DNA of 15,130 bases from positions 1 through 15,130 of the forward strand of contig JAHLWT010000042.1 in NCBI GenBank assembly GCA_019057775.1. The letters run 5' to 3'. The notes below the pieces were generated by a model, which was given only the letters and a program-made list of their open reading frames with translations, made no database searches and had not been told where the DNA came from. Origin of the DNA: Promethearchaeota archaeon (lineage in GTDB: Archaea; Asgardarchaeota; Lokiarchaeia; Sigynarchaeales; SOKP01). Position 1 is the first letter of the stretch; the number at the start of each line of letters is the position of its first letter. This document shows positions 1 through 7,899 of the stretch, in pieces. The translations under genes and the position numbers were made by a program.

Positions 1-486
1 ACGGACGATTACGGTAATTCAATAACTGACAGTGTTACATTTACAGTATTTGAAGAAATGACCAGGCCAGTTATAACAAGCGTCCCAATTGATCTGACCT
101 TGGAATTCGGATATACGGGGCAGAGCCTGTCATGGACGGCAACTGATGCAAATCCAGATACTTATACGATCGAACTCCTAGGGTCTAGTATTGTAGTAGG
201 ACCTACTAGTTGGACATCTGGTACAGCGATTACATATAACATACCCAACGGATTTATTGTTGGTGATTATGAATATAAAATAACTTTTATAGATGAAAGT
301 GGAAATTCTATATCGGACAGAGTTAGAGTTAGGGTTGACCCAGTCAGTGATGATGGTGGTGATAATGGTGATGCTCCTCCTGAAGGAACAGTCCCATTGG
401 GTAATTACTTCTTAATTTTCATTGTACTTAGCGTGATTTACTTAATTTTTACCAAAAAACGACAAACTAATCGTGAATCCAGATAA
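1..486 (+). CDS. Ig-like surface protein, C-terminal part (5' partial)
   Basis: The reading frame is open from the first base of the window, so only the last 161 residues are seen and the true start lies upstream. Visible residues about 1-18 are the end of one beta-sandwich repeat (DDYGNSITDS). Residues about 22-112 form a complete Ig/cadherin-like domain with the pattern LSWTATD, a SGT-containing strand and GDYEYKITFIDESGNS. A Gly/Asp-rich spacer follows, then one hydrophobic helix at about 135-150 (starting NYFLIFIVLSVIY) and a basic tail (KKRQTNR). This is the layout of a protein anchored in the archaeal membrane with its repeats outside. The Ig-like domain resembles the one just before the membrane helix of the large minus-strand beta-helix protein (residues 1121-1212), so both may belong to one surface-protein family. 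The upstream part might hold beta-helix or further Ig repeats. Its function, for example adhesion or S-layer association, is unknown. Confidence 0.8.
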   Translation, partial: TDDYGNSITDSVTFTVFEEMTRPVITSVPIDLTLEFGYTGQSLSWTATDANPDTYTIELLGSSIVVGPTSWTSGTAITYNIPNGFIVGDYEYKITFIDESGNSISDRVRVRVDPVSDDGGDNGDAPPEGTVPLGNYFLIFIVLSVIYLIFTKKRQTNRESR

Positions 487-512
487 TATATCAGATAACT
501 AATAGCTTTAAC

Positions 513-530
513 ACCTTTTTTTTTATTTAT
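513..530 (+). terminator. T-run terminator after the Ig-like protein
   Basis: A run of nine T (516-524) followed by more T/A-rich sequence lies 30 bases after the stop codon of the upstream gene. Archaeal termination commonly uses such U-tracts without a strong hairpin. The assignment rests only on composition and position. Confidence 0.4.
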
Positions 531-544
531 CTTTTATAATATTT

Positions 545-1321
545 TATACTGTGCTAAAGAACTTGACTAATGATATAAATAAATTTGGGTAAAAGCAGAT
601 TAGAGTTTCTAGTTCCGATGTATATTTTATCATTAGAAATTCTACCATAACCGCTAACATGTCCGGAATAACACTAAGCGGTGTAAGTAATGGTATAATA
701 CAAAATAATACCTTATATAATAATAATTGGGGTATTTCTGTGGGGAGTAGTAATGATATCACTGTTCTTGAAAATACCGCAAAGGACAATATTGCCAGTG
801 GGATTGTAGTGATCAGTTCGAGTAACAGTATAGTACAAGACAATACGTTGTTATTCAATGATTTTTATGGAATATCTTTGCAAGATAGTAATCATATCAC
901 CGTTTATGAAAATACTGCAATGAATAATTTTTATGGAATTTCGTTATATACATCGAATAACAGCATAGTGAGAAATAATAAGGTGTCTGACAACAATAAT
1001 GGAATAGCTTTGCAATATAATAATAATAATAATAACACCGTTCTTGAGAACACTGCAGTATACAATAATGGCGGAATAGGTATATCTACCTTAAGTGACA
1101 ATAATTTAATTTTACGAAATAATGTAAGTTTTAATACGGGGTTCTAACAACTGCACTGGTAATATTTTTAGCAATACTTTTTTACTGCTGAACTTCTTTA
1201 TCCAATCGTTGGTTCTCCTCTTGATGGAGCGTTATCTATGGGCGGTATTGGAGCTATAATAATCTCATGGGGTGTATTTTTCTTTATACACTTTCTCAGA
1301 AAATATCCATTATCAAAATAG
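545..1321 (+). pseudogene. Decayed NosD-like beta-helix surface protein
   Basis: This stretch codes for parallel beta-helix repeats but the reading frame is broken. The longest intact piece runs from after a stop at 590-592 to 1147. It carries repeated coils of about 22-24 residues such as NGIIQNNTLYNNNWGISV and YGISLYTSNNSIVRNN, typical of NosD/CASH repeats. Homology to the module start of the large minus-strand beta-helix protein extends upstream across the 590-592 stop: codons just before it read LKNLT, those after it SSSDVYFIIRNSTI, matching IKDLTI and NSNKFFSIENLNV there. At 1138-1147, beside a GGGG run, the frame ends with TAA, but the +1 frame continues with repeat-like NNCTGNIFSNTF. 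Near the T6 run around 1180 the original frame resumes and ends at 1321 with a hydrophobic anchor (GGIGAIIISWGVFFFIHFL) and a basic tail. No signal peptide or plausible start codon is present. It is either a 5'-truncated pseudogene or a real gene damaged by sequencing or assembly errors at homopolymers. Confidence 0.7.
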
Positions 1322-1331
1322 GTGTTGATTA

Positions 1332-1661
1332 TTGGCAAAAAAGAAAACGAACTCAGATGACATTATCCAAATTCTCTCCAATATTAACAAGCTCATCCAT
1401 GAGCCTGCGAGGTTAATGATCATGTCATATTTATATGTTGTTGAAACTGCTGATTTTGTTTTTTTGAGGAACCAAACGGGTTTAACTGATGGAAATTTAT
1501 CCTCTCATTTAAGTAAACTCGAGACTGCTGGATATGTAGATATTGAGAAAAGATTCAAAGGAAAGAAACCTCAGACACGATTGAAACTTAGTACTAAAGG
1601 TCGGGAAGCCTTTGAAATCTATAGAAAACAGATGAATCGCGTGTTAGGAAGAGTGAGTTAA
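1332..1661 (+). CDS. Winged-helix (HTH_27/ArsR-like) transcriptional regulator
   Basis: This 109-residue protein is a compact winged-helix DNA-binding protein. After a basic N-terminus, residues 20-36 (LIHEPARLMIMSYLY) form the first helix of the fold. Residues about 40-66 contain the helix-turn-helix, with TGLTDGNLSSHLSKLETAGY as the second and recognition helices. Residues about 70-90 form the wing (FKGKKPQTRLKLSTKG), followed by a C-terminal dimerisation helix. This matches the small regulator family with the NLSSHLSKLExAGYV signature (PF13601 type). No metal-binding cysteines are present, so it is not a classical ArsR metal sensor. The start is TTG at 1332: an in-frame TGA at 1326-1328 excludes anything longer, and GGTG at 1321-1324 can act as a ribosome-binding site. 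It starts 10 bases after the broken beta-helix gene and may control neighbouring surface genes or itself; this is inferred from position only. Confidence 0.85.
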   Translation: MAKKKTNSDDIIQILSNINKLIHEPARLMIMSYLYVVETADFVFLRNQTGLTDGNLSSHLSKLETAGYVDIEKRFKGKKPQTRLKLSTKGREAFEIYRKQMNRVLGRVS

Positions 1662-1688
1662 AGTTCTACATTCTATTTAGAAATTAAC

Positions 1689-1718
1689 TTATCCTTCGTT
1701 TAAACCTAAAGAAGATAA
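1689..1718. promoter_or_regulatory. Imperfect hairpin between regulator and phosphatase genes
   Basis: TTATC-C-TTC (1689-1697) pairs with GAAGATAA (1711-1718), an eight-base stem with one bulged C. The loop contains the palindrome GTTTAAAC. It lies 27 bases after the regulator stop and about 30 bases before the next start. It could be a terminator for the regulator gene or a binding site for the regulator. Confidence 0.3.
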
Positions 1719-1749
1719 TTTTCTAATGTAATGCAATATTATCTTTAAA

Positions 1750-2466
1750 ATGGATATTGATAAAATTTGGAATGAAAGTGAATGGACAATTCATGCGCGA
1801 CAAATAATAAAAGGCTTTAAAGACTTTCCAGACGATTCAAAGATAATACTGATTTTAAGACATTCGCATCGAAACGAGCCAAAAATATTAGAAAAAGCCT
1901 ACAAATTAAGATTAACCCCTCAGGGTCATGCGATTGCAAAGAAATTCGGTGAAAATTTACCTAAAACCAGACCTATAAGAATTTTTCATAGTGTTATCTG
2001 GCGATGTGAAGAAACCGCAAAAAATGTGCACGAGGGATTTAAAAATATTGGTGGTAAAAGCGAATTAAAAGGGGAACTCAAAGTTCTCTCGAGTATTGGA
2101 ATTAACGAAGAGCATTTTATGGAACAATTCAAACACCTTCCATTTGTTAAAATTTTTTATCGCTGGGCTGTTGGTTTTTATGATTCCAAGGAATGGACCC
2201 CATTCATAGAATATTGTCAAAAATCAGCCCAACTTATTCTGAACCAGGTTAAAAATTCGCCTGAAAATGGATTGAACATTTTTGTTACTCATGATTGGAA
2301 CCTTATGGCCCTTCGATTTGGATGGTTTGGTCTCCCACCGGATGAGAGATGGGTAAAATTTCTTGGTGGTTTTGCATTCGCTTTTGATGATGATCAAATC
2401 TTATTATTGGATTATGGTGAATTAGAAGAAGTAGAAGCTCCACACTGGTGTAAAAATGAAAAATAA
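1750..2466 (+). CDS. Histidine phosphatase superfamily protein
   Basis: The 238-residue protein has the features of the histidine phosphatase (phosphoglycerate mutase-like) fold, which cleaves phosphoesters through a phospho-histidine intermediate. The first strand ends in LRHSHR (residues 36-41), with H38 as the probable nucleophile; the usual RHG is RHS here and is followed by HRNEP. LTPQGHAIAKKFG (55-67) is the family's LTxxG helix. WRCEETA (84-90) supplies the second arginine (R85) and the ET pair. VTHDWN (179-184) supplies the second catalytic histidine (H181) near the C-terminal end. The insert between about 100 and 170 is helical. The substrate cannot be told; candidates are sugar phosphates or phosphoproteins. 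The ATG at 1750 has no clear Shine-Dalgarno, so translation may be leaderless. The downstream gene is convergent, so this is a single-gene unit. Confidence 0.8.
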   Translation: MDIDKIWNESEWTIHARQIIKGFKDFPDDSKIILILRHSHRNEPKILEKAYKLRLTPQGHAIAKKFGENLPKTRPIRIFHSVIWRCEETAKNVHEGFKNIGGKSELKGELKVLSSIGINEEHFMEQFKHLPFVKIFYRWAVGFYDSKEWTPFIEYCQKSAQLILNQVKNSPENGLNIFVTHDWNLMALRFGWFGLPPDERWVKFLGGFAFAFDDDQILLLDYGELEEVEAPHWCKNEK

Positions 2467-2556
2467 AATAGAAAACAATTCTTATATCTTCTTTCTGTGT
2501 GTCTTTAGTCATTTATCTTGTTAGTATTGGCAACATTGAAATGAATAAAAAATATG

Positions 2557-3366
2557 TTAAAATATAAAATATTTAAACTTTTCATCCGTGATTAACCACG
2601 CATTTAAATTATCATCTCTTATTCTGGAATTCCATATATTATCTATATTCTGAATTCCTTTAGTAAGTTCTTCTAACAACTCTTTACCAACAGCGAAGTC
2701 CTCATGAGATGGATAAATCTCGATATTTTCAGATTCTTTAAATAAACTAAGTAGATTTGCAATACTTTTAAGCGAAATAGGAAAAGTTATTTTTGTTAAA
2801 TACATTGTTCCATAATGCGCAGTATCGCCTGTAAACAAGTCATTTCTGCTCGTTAATAATGAAATACAACCTGGAGAATGACCTGGCGTATGGATGACTC
2901 TGACTGATAAATCGCCTAAATCTATGATTTCATCATGTTCTACGGGCTGGATCTCTTTAGCAGGAGAAAAAATATAATTACTTGTTTCGTAACGCTTTAC
3001 AATTTCTTTAGGAGAGCTACTCAAGAATGAAATGTCTCGGGGTTTGGAAATCAATTCCCTCTCCTTTTTATGAATAAGAACTGTTTCAAATTCAGAATTT
3101 CCGCCAATATGATCAAAGTGAGAATGTGTATTTATCACCAAGAGATTTTTATCTAAAATTAAATCTTTAATAATTGGTTTAAGAGGAAATAGTCCGCAAC
3201 CGGTATCAATTAATAAAGCAGAATGAGCACCAATGATTAAATATAAGTTAGTATAGGTTGTGAGATATCGGGGATCAATTTCATCAAGTTTTTCTCTAAT
3301 AACATATAAATATTCCTTAATTTTTTTGACTTCAAACCATTGTTGACTATTCAAGTATTTGACCAT
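2557..3366 (-). CDS. MBL-fold metallo-hydrolase
   Basis: This 269-residue protein is a metallo-beta-lactamase-fold hydrolase that should bind two metal ions. Successive motifs are complete: IDTGCG (53-58), the metal motif THSHFDH (80-86, H81/H83/D85/H86), HTPGHSPG (159-166, H163), FTGDTAHYG (178-186, D181) and the terminal ligand in YPSHED (H221). It belongs to the glyoxalase II-like/general Lactamase_B group. The substrate is not apparent; a thioester, lactone or phosphoester is possible. There is no signal peptide, so it is cytosolic. It lies 120 bases downstream of, and in the same direction as, the large beta-helix gene. The gap holds AT-rich TATA-like sequence (TTATAAATA on the minus strand at 3377-3385), so it probably has its own promoter and a very short leader. 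Confidence 0.88.
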   Translation of the reverse strand: MVKYLNSQQWFEVKKIKEYLYVIREKLDEIDPRYLTTYTNLYLIIGAHSALLIDTGCGLFPLKPIIKDLILDKNLLVINTHSHFDHIGGNSEFETVLIHKKERELISKPRDISFLSSSPKEIVKRYETSNYIFSPAKEIQPVEHDEIIDLGDLSVRVIHTPGHSPGCISLLTSRNDLFTGDTAHYGTMYLTKITFPISLKSIANLLSLFKESENIEIYPSHEDFAVGKELLEELTKGIQNIDNIWNSRIRDDNLNAWLITDEKFKYFIF

Positions 3367-3486
3367 GATTAGAATTATTTATAAGACATATTTTTTTATT
3401 CAATACGTTAAATTAGTTAATAAAGGTTTTTGGGTAATTATATTAAACTTTGAAAAATTTTTCTATTAAAACTACCCAGTAATGAG

Positions 3487-6400
3487 CTATGATTTCTTTT
3501 TACCTATTTTATCCTCTTCCCATTGTCTATAAATTTCCATTAATCTATCTATTTCTTCAAGATTGACTTCCTGACTAAATGAAATTGAGTTTGTACTGGT
3601 GAAAAACTGAGCATGTACTTCTTTATTTTTAATCATCTCCTGAATTGTTTGAATAATAAGTTTATCATCTTTTATCTCACAAACTTCTGAGACTTCTAAA
3701 ATGTTTGCTTGTGGAAACTTAGTGCTAATCCCTAAGATAGCTTTCTTAATTTTCTTTATATTTTCCAGCCGTTCTTCACCTCTCCTAATATTCCTATTGG
3801 TAGCTGTTTTACGTAATTGCTTATAAACGACTAAACTTCCTACTAACGAAGCTATAATAATTAAACTAATTACAGATATTCCAATAATCAAATCCTCCAA
3901 TTCTGTATTTCTTGCGATTACAGAAACATCTATAATATATTGAGCGTTTGATCCCAATCCATCGTGAGCTATGATTGAATAATTATAAGTTCCGATACTT
4001 AAACCATCAACATTTAATACAATGGTATCTCCCGAAATCCAAGTTCCATTAAGAATCTCTACTAATCCGTGAAAAATGAAATAGGTACTATCGTAATATG
4101 AATTGTCTGTAATATTCCAAGAGATTTCATTATTAACAGCCCCAACCTCATAAATAATATTCACAGAAGGTGATATTAATGGTTTGTTTATTATAACTAG
4201 AGGATAGTGATCTAAGGATCCTGATGAACCAATAATTAAATATGGTGGGTTCCATATGCCCTCCTCTGGAATTGCATTTGGATAAGCTTCTAAGTAATTA
4301 TCCCAATAATTACCATGAGAATTATTATCCCATTGGTTATTAAATCCATCATCAAAAGCATTTACCGAATTTTCATTAAATTCATTTAAATAAAAATCAT
4401 TATTATTGCTTAATGAATCAACATCAATTCCCCTGGTATTGTTGGCCATAAGATTCTGAACAATTAAATTATTGCTACCTTCGTTTAACTGAATTCCTAC
4501 TATAATATTTTTTTTTACATTATTTTTGAATATGTAGTTAAAATCGCTATTAAAAATTTCAATTCCACTCAGTAGATTGTTAATAGCATTATTTGAAATA
4601 ATTGTGTTATTAACACAGCTCTGATACTCACCGAATAATAAAATCCCCGATCCATTATTACTATTTACTATATTTTCAATGATTGAGTTATTATTACTAT
4701 TGGTTAAAATTATACCATTTCTACCATTGAAAGAACAATTGTTTTGAAATACCATTCCATTAGTAACATTATAGAGTCTAATTCCAGCATCAATATTATT
4801 GATATTTCCACTGTTGTAAACATTTAAATTTTCAATACTAAAAAATTTATTAGAATTTCTAATTTCTATACTACTGCCTAATCCCTGACCATTAATGGTG
4901 AGATCTTTAATTAAATATGGGTTGCTATAAGTTCCTAACCCTGTGGACCAGATTCTTGTACTAGCCCATGTCCAATTATGTGCTCCAACCCCTGTAGCTA
5001 GGTCATCAATATATATAGGCTCTCCATTAAAACCGTCATCCCATATAGGAAAATTATCTCTACTTCCTGCTAATCCACTAATATAATAGGGTGTGTCTCC
5101 AATTCCATCATCATCATTGTCTAAGCCATTATAATCGTCCCAATAATTACCTACAGAACCACTATCCCAATAATTACTAAATCCATCATCAAACGCATGA
5201 TTTGTATTATCACGTAAATTATTTAAATAAATGGAATTGTAACGGCTATTTTCATCACTTAAATAGATCCCATATGCGGATTGATCATAGATTGAATTAT
5301 TGACAATAATATTATGCCAAGTTTGCCCACCAACACTGTAAATCCCATATTGATTGGAGAAGATAGTATTAAATGTAATTGTATTGTTATATCCCCCGAG
5401 AGAAAAACCTTTAAAACTCCCACTAATATTATTCTTAGTGATTAAATTTGAGTAACCAGGGTGTATACTTATTCCATCATTAATATTATCAACGAGGTTA
5501 TTATTAATTATTTTGCTATGCTCACTTGAGATACCTATTCCTCCTCCATTGAATCTAATCGTATTATCTATAACGGAATTATTATTGCTATAATAAGTCA
5601 TGATGATTCCACTCCCTATATTATATTCAATAACACAATTTTTTATTGTGTTATTTCTACTATCTTCTAGACCTATTGCATCACCATTGTTATTAGAAAC
5701 CTGACTATCAATTATAGTTCCATTCCCAGTTCTTAGTAAGTATATCCCAGCTACCCAATAGTTACTTTGTGCATTAAAAATATTGCTACTCTCGATTCTG
5801 AAATATACACTTGAGTCTTGAATATGAATACCGCTACCTATATCGTTAGCATCAATATTAGCATTTTTTATAATATAAGGATCCTTTAATGTCCCTGAAC
5901 CAGTACACCACGTGAATTTACTAGCCCACGTCCAATTATTAGATGAACTACCATCTATTATTATTTTACTTCCGTTATGTCCATCGTCCCATATCGGAAA
6001 ATTATCTTGATTTCCCCCCGATCCTGGTACCATATGGGGGACTTCACCAATTCCATCATCATTTGCATCTGGTCCTGTATAATTATCCCAATAGTTCCCT
6101 ATAGAGCCATTATCCCAATAATTAATTGGTGCATAATCTATAGCGTTCTTAAAATTATTGATAAATTGATTGAGATATAATTTATTACTTTTAGCATAAA
6201 TACCAAGAGTAATACCCTCATCAATACTATTTGAAACAACATTTTCAATTATTATATTATTAAGATCTGTATTATCACTATTAGAAATATAAATACCTTG
6301 ATGATTATCATCAACATTATTCTCACGTACTGTATTCCAATAACTAGAAGATAATTCAATACCACTACCACATTGAGTAATTTGATTCAAAGAAATATTA

Positions 6401-7551
6401 TTTTGGTTAGAATTACGTAAATCAATACCAGTAGAGTGGATAACGTTTTTAATCACGTTTTGAGAAATATTATTTTGATGACTTTCGTATAAAAAGATTT
6501 CATCATCATAATGATATGAGATGTCATTGTTGTAAATTGTGTTATTTGAACTATAATAAAGTGAGATTCCGTTCCCCCCATGGGAAATATTAAGATCACT
6601 GATATAAGAATCTTCACAATTTACAAGTATTATCTGACCAGCATTAGAAAAATTATTGGTAGATAAGAGTGTTTTATTTACGTAATAGTAAAGCGGTTTA
6701 CCATTAACTAAATTTGTTGAATCTATGATATGTGAAGATAAATCACTTAGAGGAACCATAAAAAATGGGTCAAGATGAATTCCAGAATTTTTAAAAATAT
6801 TTCCTGAAAAAAGGTTATCATGACCATTTAATTCAATTTGTCTTGTTGAATAATCAGACAATGTCATCAGACTGATATTTGTTTGAATTATAAAGTTCCC
6901 TAAAAAATTATTATAGTGACTATCGTATATCCCTATTCCTCCATCATAATTATAATTGAAGATGTTAGTACTAATAGTATTATTATTGCTTTTGTATCCC
7001 AATGTTAATCCTATATCAGTGTTATTATTTACAATATTATTGGAAATAGTATTGTTAATACTTTCTAATAATCTAATCCCATAAAACTCATTTTGTGAAA
7101 TATTATTATTTAAAATTAACCCATTACTAACGTTAACTAATAAAATTCCTGAGTCCCATCCACTTGCTCCTCTTCCATTTTTGATGAAAGTATTGTTTCT
7201 AATTATAAATGAAGCATTGGAGTTTTTTATGTGGATACCACTTCCGCTGAATAAACCATCTATTGTAACGTTTTCAATGCGATACGGGTCTTTCCACGTA
7301 CCAGAACCACTACACCAATTATTATCCGATGCTGTTTTACTCCAATTGTAATTAGGATCAGAATCATCGATCAATATTGGTGTTGCTGTAAGATCCCAAT
7401 ATCCTGCTTCTAATAAATTTCCTCTATACTTAAAACCAAAATTGGAATTTGAGGAATCAATTAATTGACTTAATATATAATTGAATGGTATAAATATTAC
7501 AAAAATAATTAGCAAAATCCTCAATTGTTTGACTATTTTAGAAGAATTCAT
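3487..7551 (-). CDS. Giant NosD-like beta-helix surface protein with Ig domain, membrane helix and cytosolic tail
   Basis: This 1354-residue protein starts with a signal peptide or signal anchor (hydrophobic 10-30, ILLIIFVIFIPFNYIL). Three parallel beta-helix modules follow. Each opens with a header containing W, GSGT, DPY and GSGIHI elements (58-108, 529-578, 846-897), continues with Asn-rich coils such as NNTIxNNxI, and closes with a footer (476-524, 792-840, 1070-1118). The footers carry GNYWDNY and the first two carry an acidic, calcium-loop-like DxNDDGIG stretch. Residues 1121-1212 form an Ig-like domain and 1219-1243 a single membrane helix. The last 110 residues are charged and predicted inside the cell; 1281-1326 look like a winged helix (ILEVSEVCEI, then LIIQTIQEMIKNKEVHA, then a beta-hairpin). 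The extracellular part is typical of NosD/CASH carbohydrate-binding or carbohydrate-active beta-helices, but no catalytic residues can be assigned. The start ATG has no Shine-Dalgarno. A structural surface protein or a transmembrane sensor are both possible. Confidence 0.88.
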   Translation of the reverse strand: MNSSKIVKQLRILLIIFVIFIPFNYILSQLIDSSNSNFGFKYRGNLLEAGYWDLTATPILIDDSDPNYNWSKTASDNNWCSGSGTWKDPYRIENVTIDGLFSGSGIHIKNSNASFIIRNNTFIKNGRGASGWDSGILLVNVSNGLILNNNISQNEFYGIRLLESINNTISNNIVNNNTDIGLTLGYKSNNNTISTNIFNYNYDGGIGIYDSHYNNFLGNFIIQTNISLMTLSDYSTRQIELNGHDNLFSGNIFKNSGIHLDPFFMVPLSDLSSHIIDSTNLVNGKPLYYYVNKTLLSTNNFSNAGQIILVNCEDSYISDLNISHGGNGISLYYSSNNTIYNNDISYHYDDEIFLYESHQNNISQNVIKNVIHSTGIDLRNSNQNNISLNQITQCGSGIELSSSYWNTVRENNVDDNHQGIYISNSDNTDLNNIIIENVVSNSIDEGITLGIYAKSNKLYLNQFINNFKNAIDYAPINYWDNGSIGNYWDNYTGPDANDDGIGEVPHMVPGSGGNQDNFPIWDDGHNGSKIIIDGSSSNNWTWASKFTWCTGSGTLKDPYIIKNANIDANDIGSGIHIQDSSVYFRIESSNIFNAQSNYWVAGIYLLRTGNGTIIDSQVSNNNGDAIGLEDSRNNTIKNCVIEYNIGSGIIMTYYSNNNSVIDNTIRFNGGGIGISSEHSKIINNNLVDNINDGISIHPGYSNLITKNNISGSFKGFSLGGYNNTITFNTIFSNQYGIYSVGGQTWHNIIVNNSIYDQSAYGIYLSDENSRYNSIYLNNLRDNTNHAFDDGFSNYWDSGSVGNYWDDYNGLDNDDDGIGDTPYYISGLAGSRDNFPIWDDGFNGEPIYIDDLATGVGAHNWTWASTRIWSTGLGTYSNPYLIKDLTINGQGLGSSIEIRNSNKFFSIENLNVYNSGNINNIDAGIRLYNVTNGMVFQNNCSFNGRNGIILTNSNNNSIIENIVNSNNGSGILLFGEYQSCVNNTIISNNAINNLLSGIEIFNSDFNYIFKNNVKKNIIVGIQLNEGSNNLIVQNLMANNTRGIDVDSLSNNNDFYLNEFNENSVNAFDDGFNNQWDNNSHGNYWDNYLEAYPNAIPEEGIWNPPYLIIGSSGSLDHYPLVIINKPLISPSVNIIYEVGAVNNEISWNITDNSYYDSTYFIFHGLVEILNGTWISGDTIVLNVDGLSIGTYNYSIIAHDGLGSNAQYIIDVSVIARNTELEDLIIGISVISLIIIASLVGSLVVYKQLRKTATNRNIRRGEERLENIKKIKKAILGISTKFPQANILEVSEVCEIKDDKLIIQTIQEMIKNKEVHAQFFTSTNSISFSQEVNLEEIDRLMEIYRQWEEDKIGKKKS
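4198..4344 (-). repeat. Beta-helix module footer, copy 3
   Basis: This codes for residues 1070-1118 of the giant beta-helix protein, with HGNYWDNYLEAYP and SGSLDHYPL. It matches the other two footers but has lost the acidic DDDGIGD loop, and it leads into the Ig-like domain rather than into a new module header. Confidence 0.65.
4861..5178 (-). repeat. Beta-helix footer 2 plus header 3 (internal duplication)
   Basis: Residues 792-897 of the giant protein run SNYWDSGSVGNYWDDY, LDNDDDGIGDTPYY, NFPIWDDG, then NWTWAS, GLGTYSNPYLIKDLTI and GSSIEIRNS. The same order of elements is found at 5818-6126, showing that whole modules were duplicated in tandem. Confidence 0.75.
5818..6126 (-). repeat. Beta-helix footer 1 plus header 2 (internal duplication)
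   Basis: Residues 476-578 of the giant protein run INYWDNGSIGNYWDNY, DANDDGIGEVPH, NFPIWDDG, then NWTWAS, GSGTLKDPYIIKNANI and GSGIHIQDS. This is the counterpart of 4861-5178. A first header without a preceding footer lies at about 7228-7380. Confidence 0.75.
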
Positions 7552-7592
7552 GATACTGGAAGTTAAAAATTCCCGGATTATTTGATTAACTT

Positions 7593-7605
7593 TTATATTA
7601 TATAA
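7593..7605 (-). promoter_or_regulatory. Putative TATA box of the beta-helix gene
   Basis: On the minus strand the sequence reads ATTATATAATATA, about 45-50 bases before the ATG at 7551. A start of transcription about 25 bases downstream would give a short leader of roughly 20-25 bases. In such AT-rich DNA, chance matches are frequent. Confidence 0.3.
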
Positions 7606-7815
7606 TTTATATTTGTTATTATTTTTATCACAAAATACCTTGTCATCACTATTTTATACTAAATATAGCAGTTTGGAAAGTAGTGTTATTTAATTTAACC
7701 ATGATTTTAATCTCTTATAACATAGTAAAATTTCGGTTAATACTTTTAATTCACCATTTAATATAAAATCCTTTTTGGATTTAACAATATAATTTTAAAT
7801 TAAACTTGTATACTT

Positions 7816-7825
7816 TACGTACGTA
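7816..7825. promoter_or_regulatory. TACGTACGTA palindrome, possible operator
   Basis: This is a perfect ten-base palindrome about 75 bases upstream of the acyl-CoA synthetase start, in a region nearly devoid of CG. Its position just upstream of a likely promoter suggests a regulator-binding site. No particular regulator can be named. Confidence 0.25.
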
Positions 7826-7899
7826 GTAATTCTCTTATACTAGAATAAATTAAAAAATAAAATAAGCTATTAATATTAAAAACTTGAAGTTAATTAATC

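Larger units (their letters stand above)
7552..7899. other. Divergent AT-rich intergenic region
   Basis: This 348-base stretch separates the giant beta-helix gene (minus) from the acyl-CoA synthetase gene (plus). No coding sequence or RNA gene is recognisable. It is extremely AT-rich and must hold both promoters. Visible elements are a TATA-like stretch for the minus gene near 7593-7605, a hairpin AAATCC-TTTTT-GGATTT (7766-7782), and a perfect ten-base palindrome TACGTACGTA (7816-7825) that stands out because CG is rare here. Confidence 0.6.

Noticed and set aside
544..858. Minus-strand open frame of 104 codons
   Set aside because: It is antisense to the beta-helix repeats, and its hydrophobic composition is the complement of Asn/Ile-rich coils.
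1021..1036. AATAAT triplet run as a microsatellite or CRISPR-like repeat
   Set aside because: It encodes an Asn run within a beta-helix coil. There are no spaced identical repeats of CRISPR type.
2303..2512. Minus-strand open frame over the end of the phosphatase gene
   Set aside because: It lies opposite the conserved THDWN region of a convincing gene and has no recognisable features.
5977..6180. Plus-strand open frame opposite the giant beta-helix gene
   Set aside because: It is antisense to the first module footer of a clear gene and has no domain of its own.
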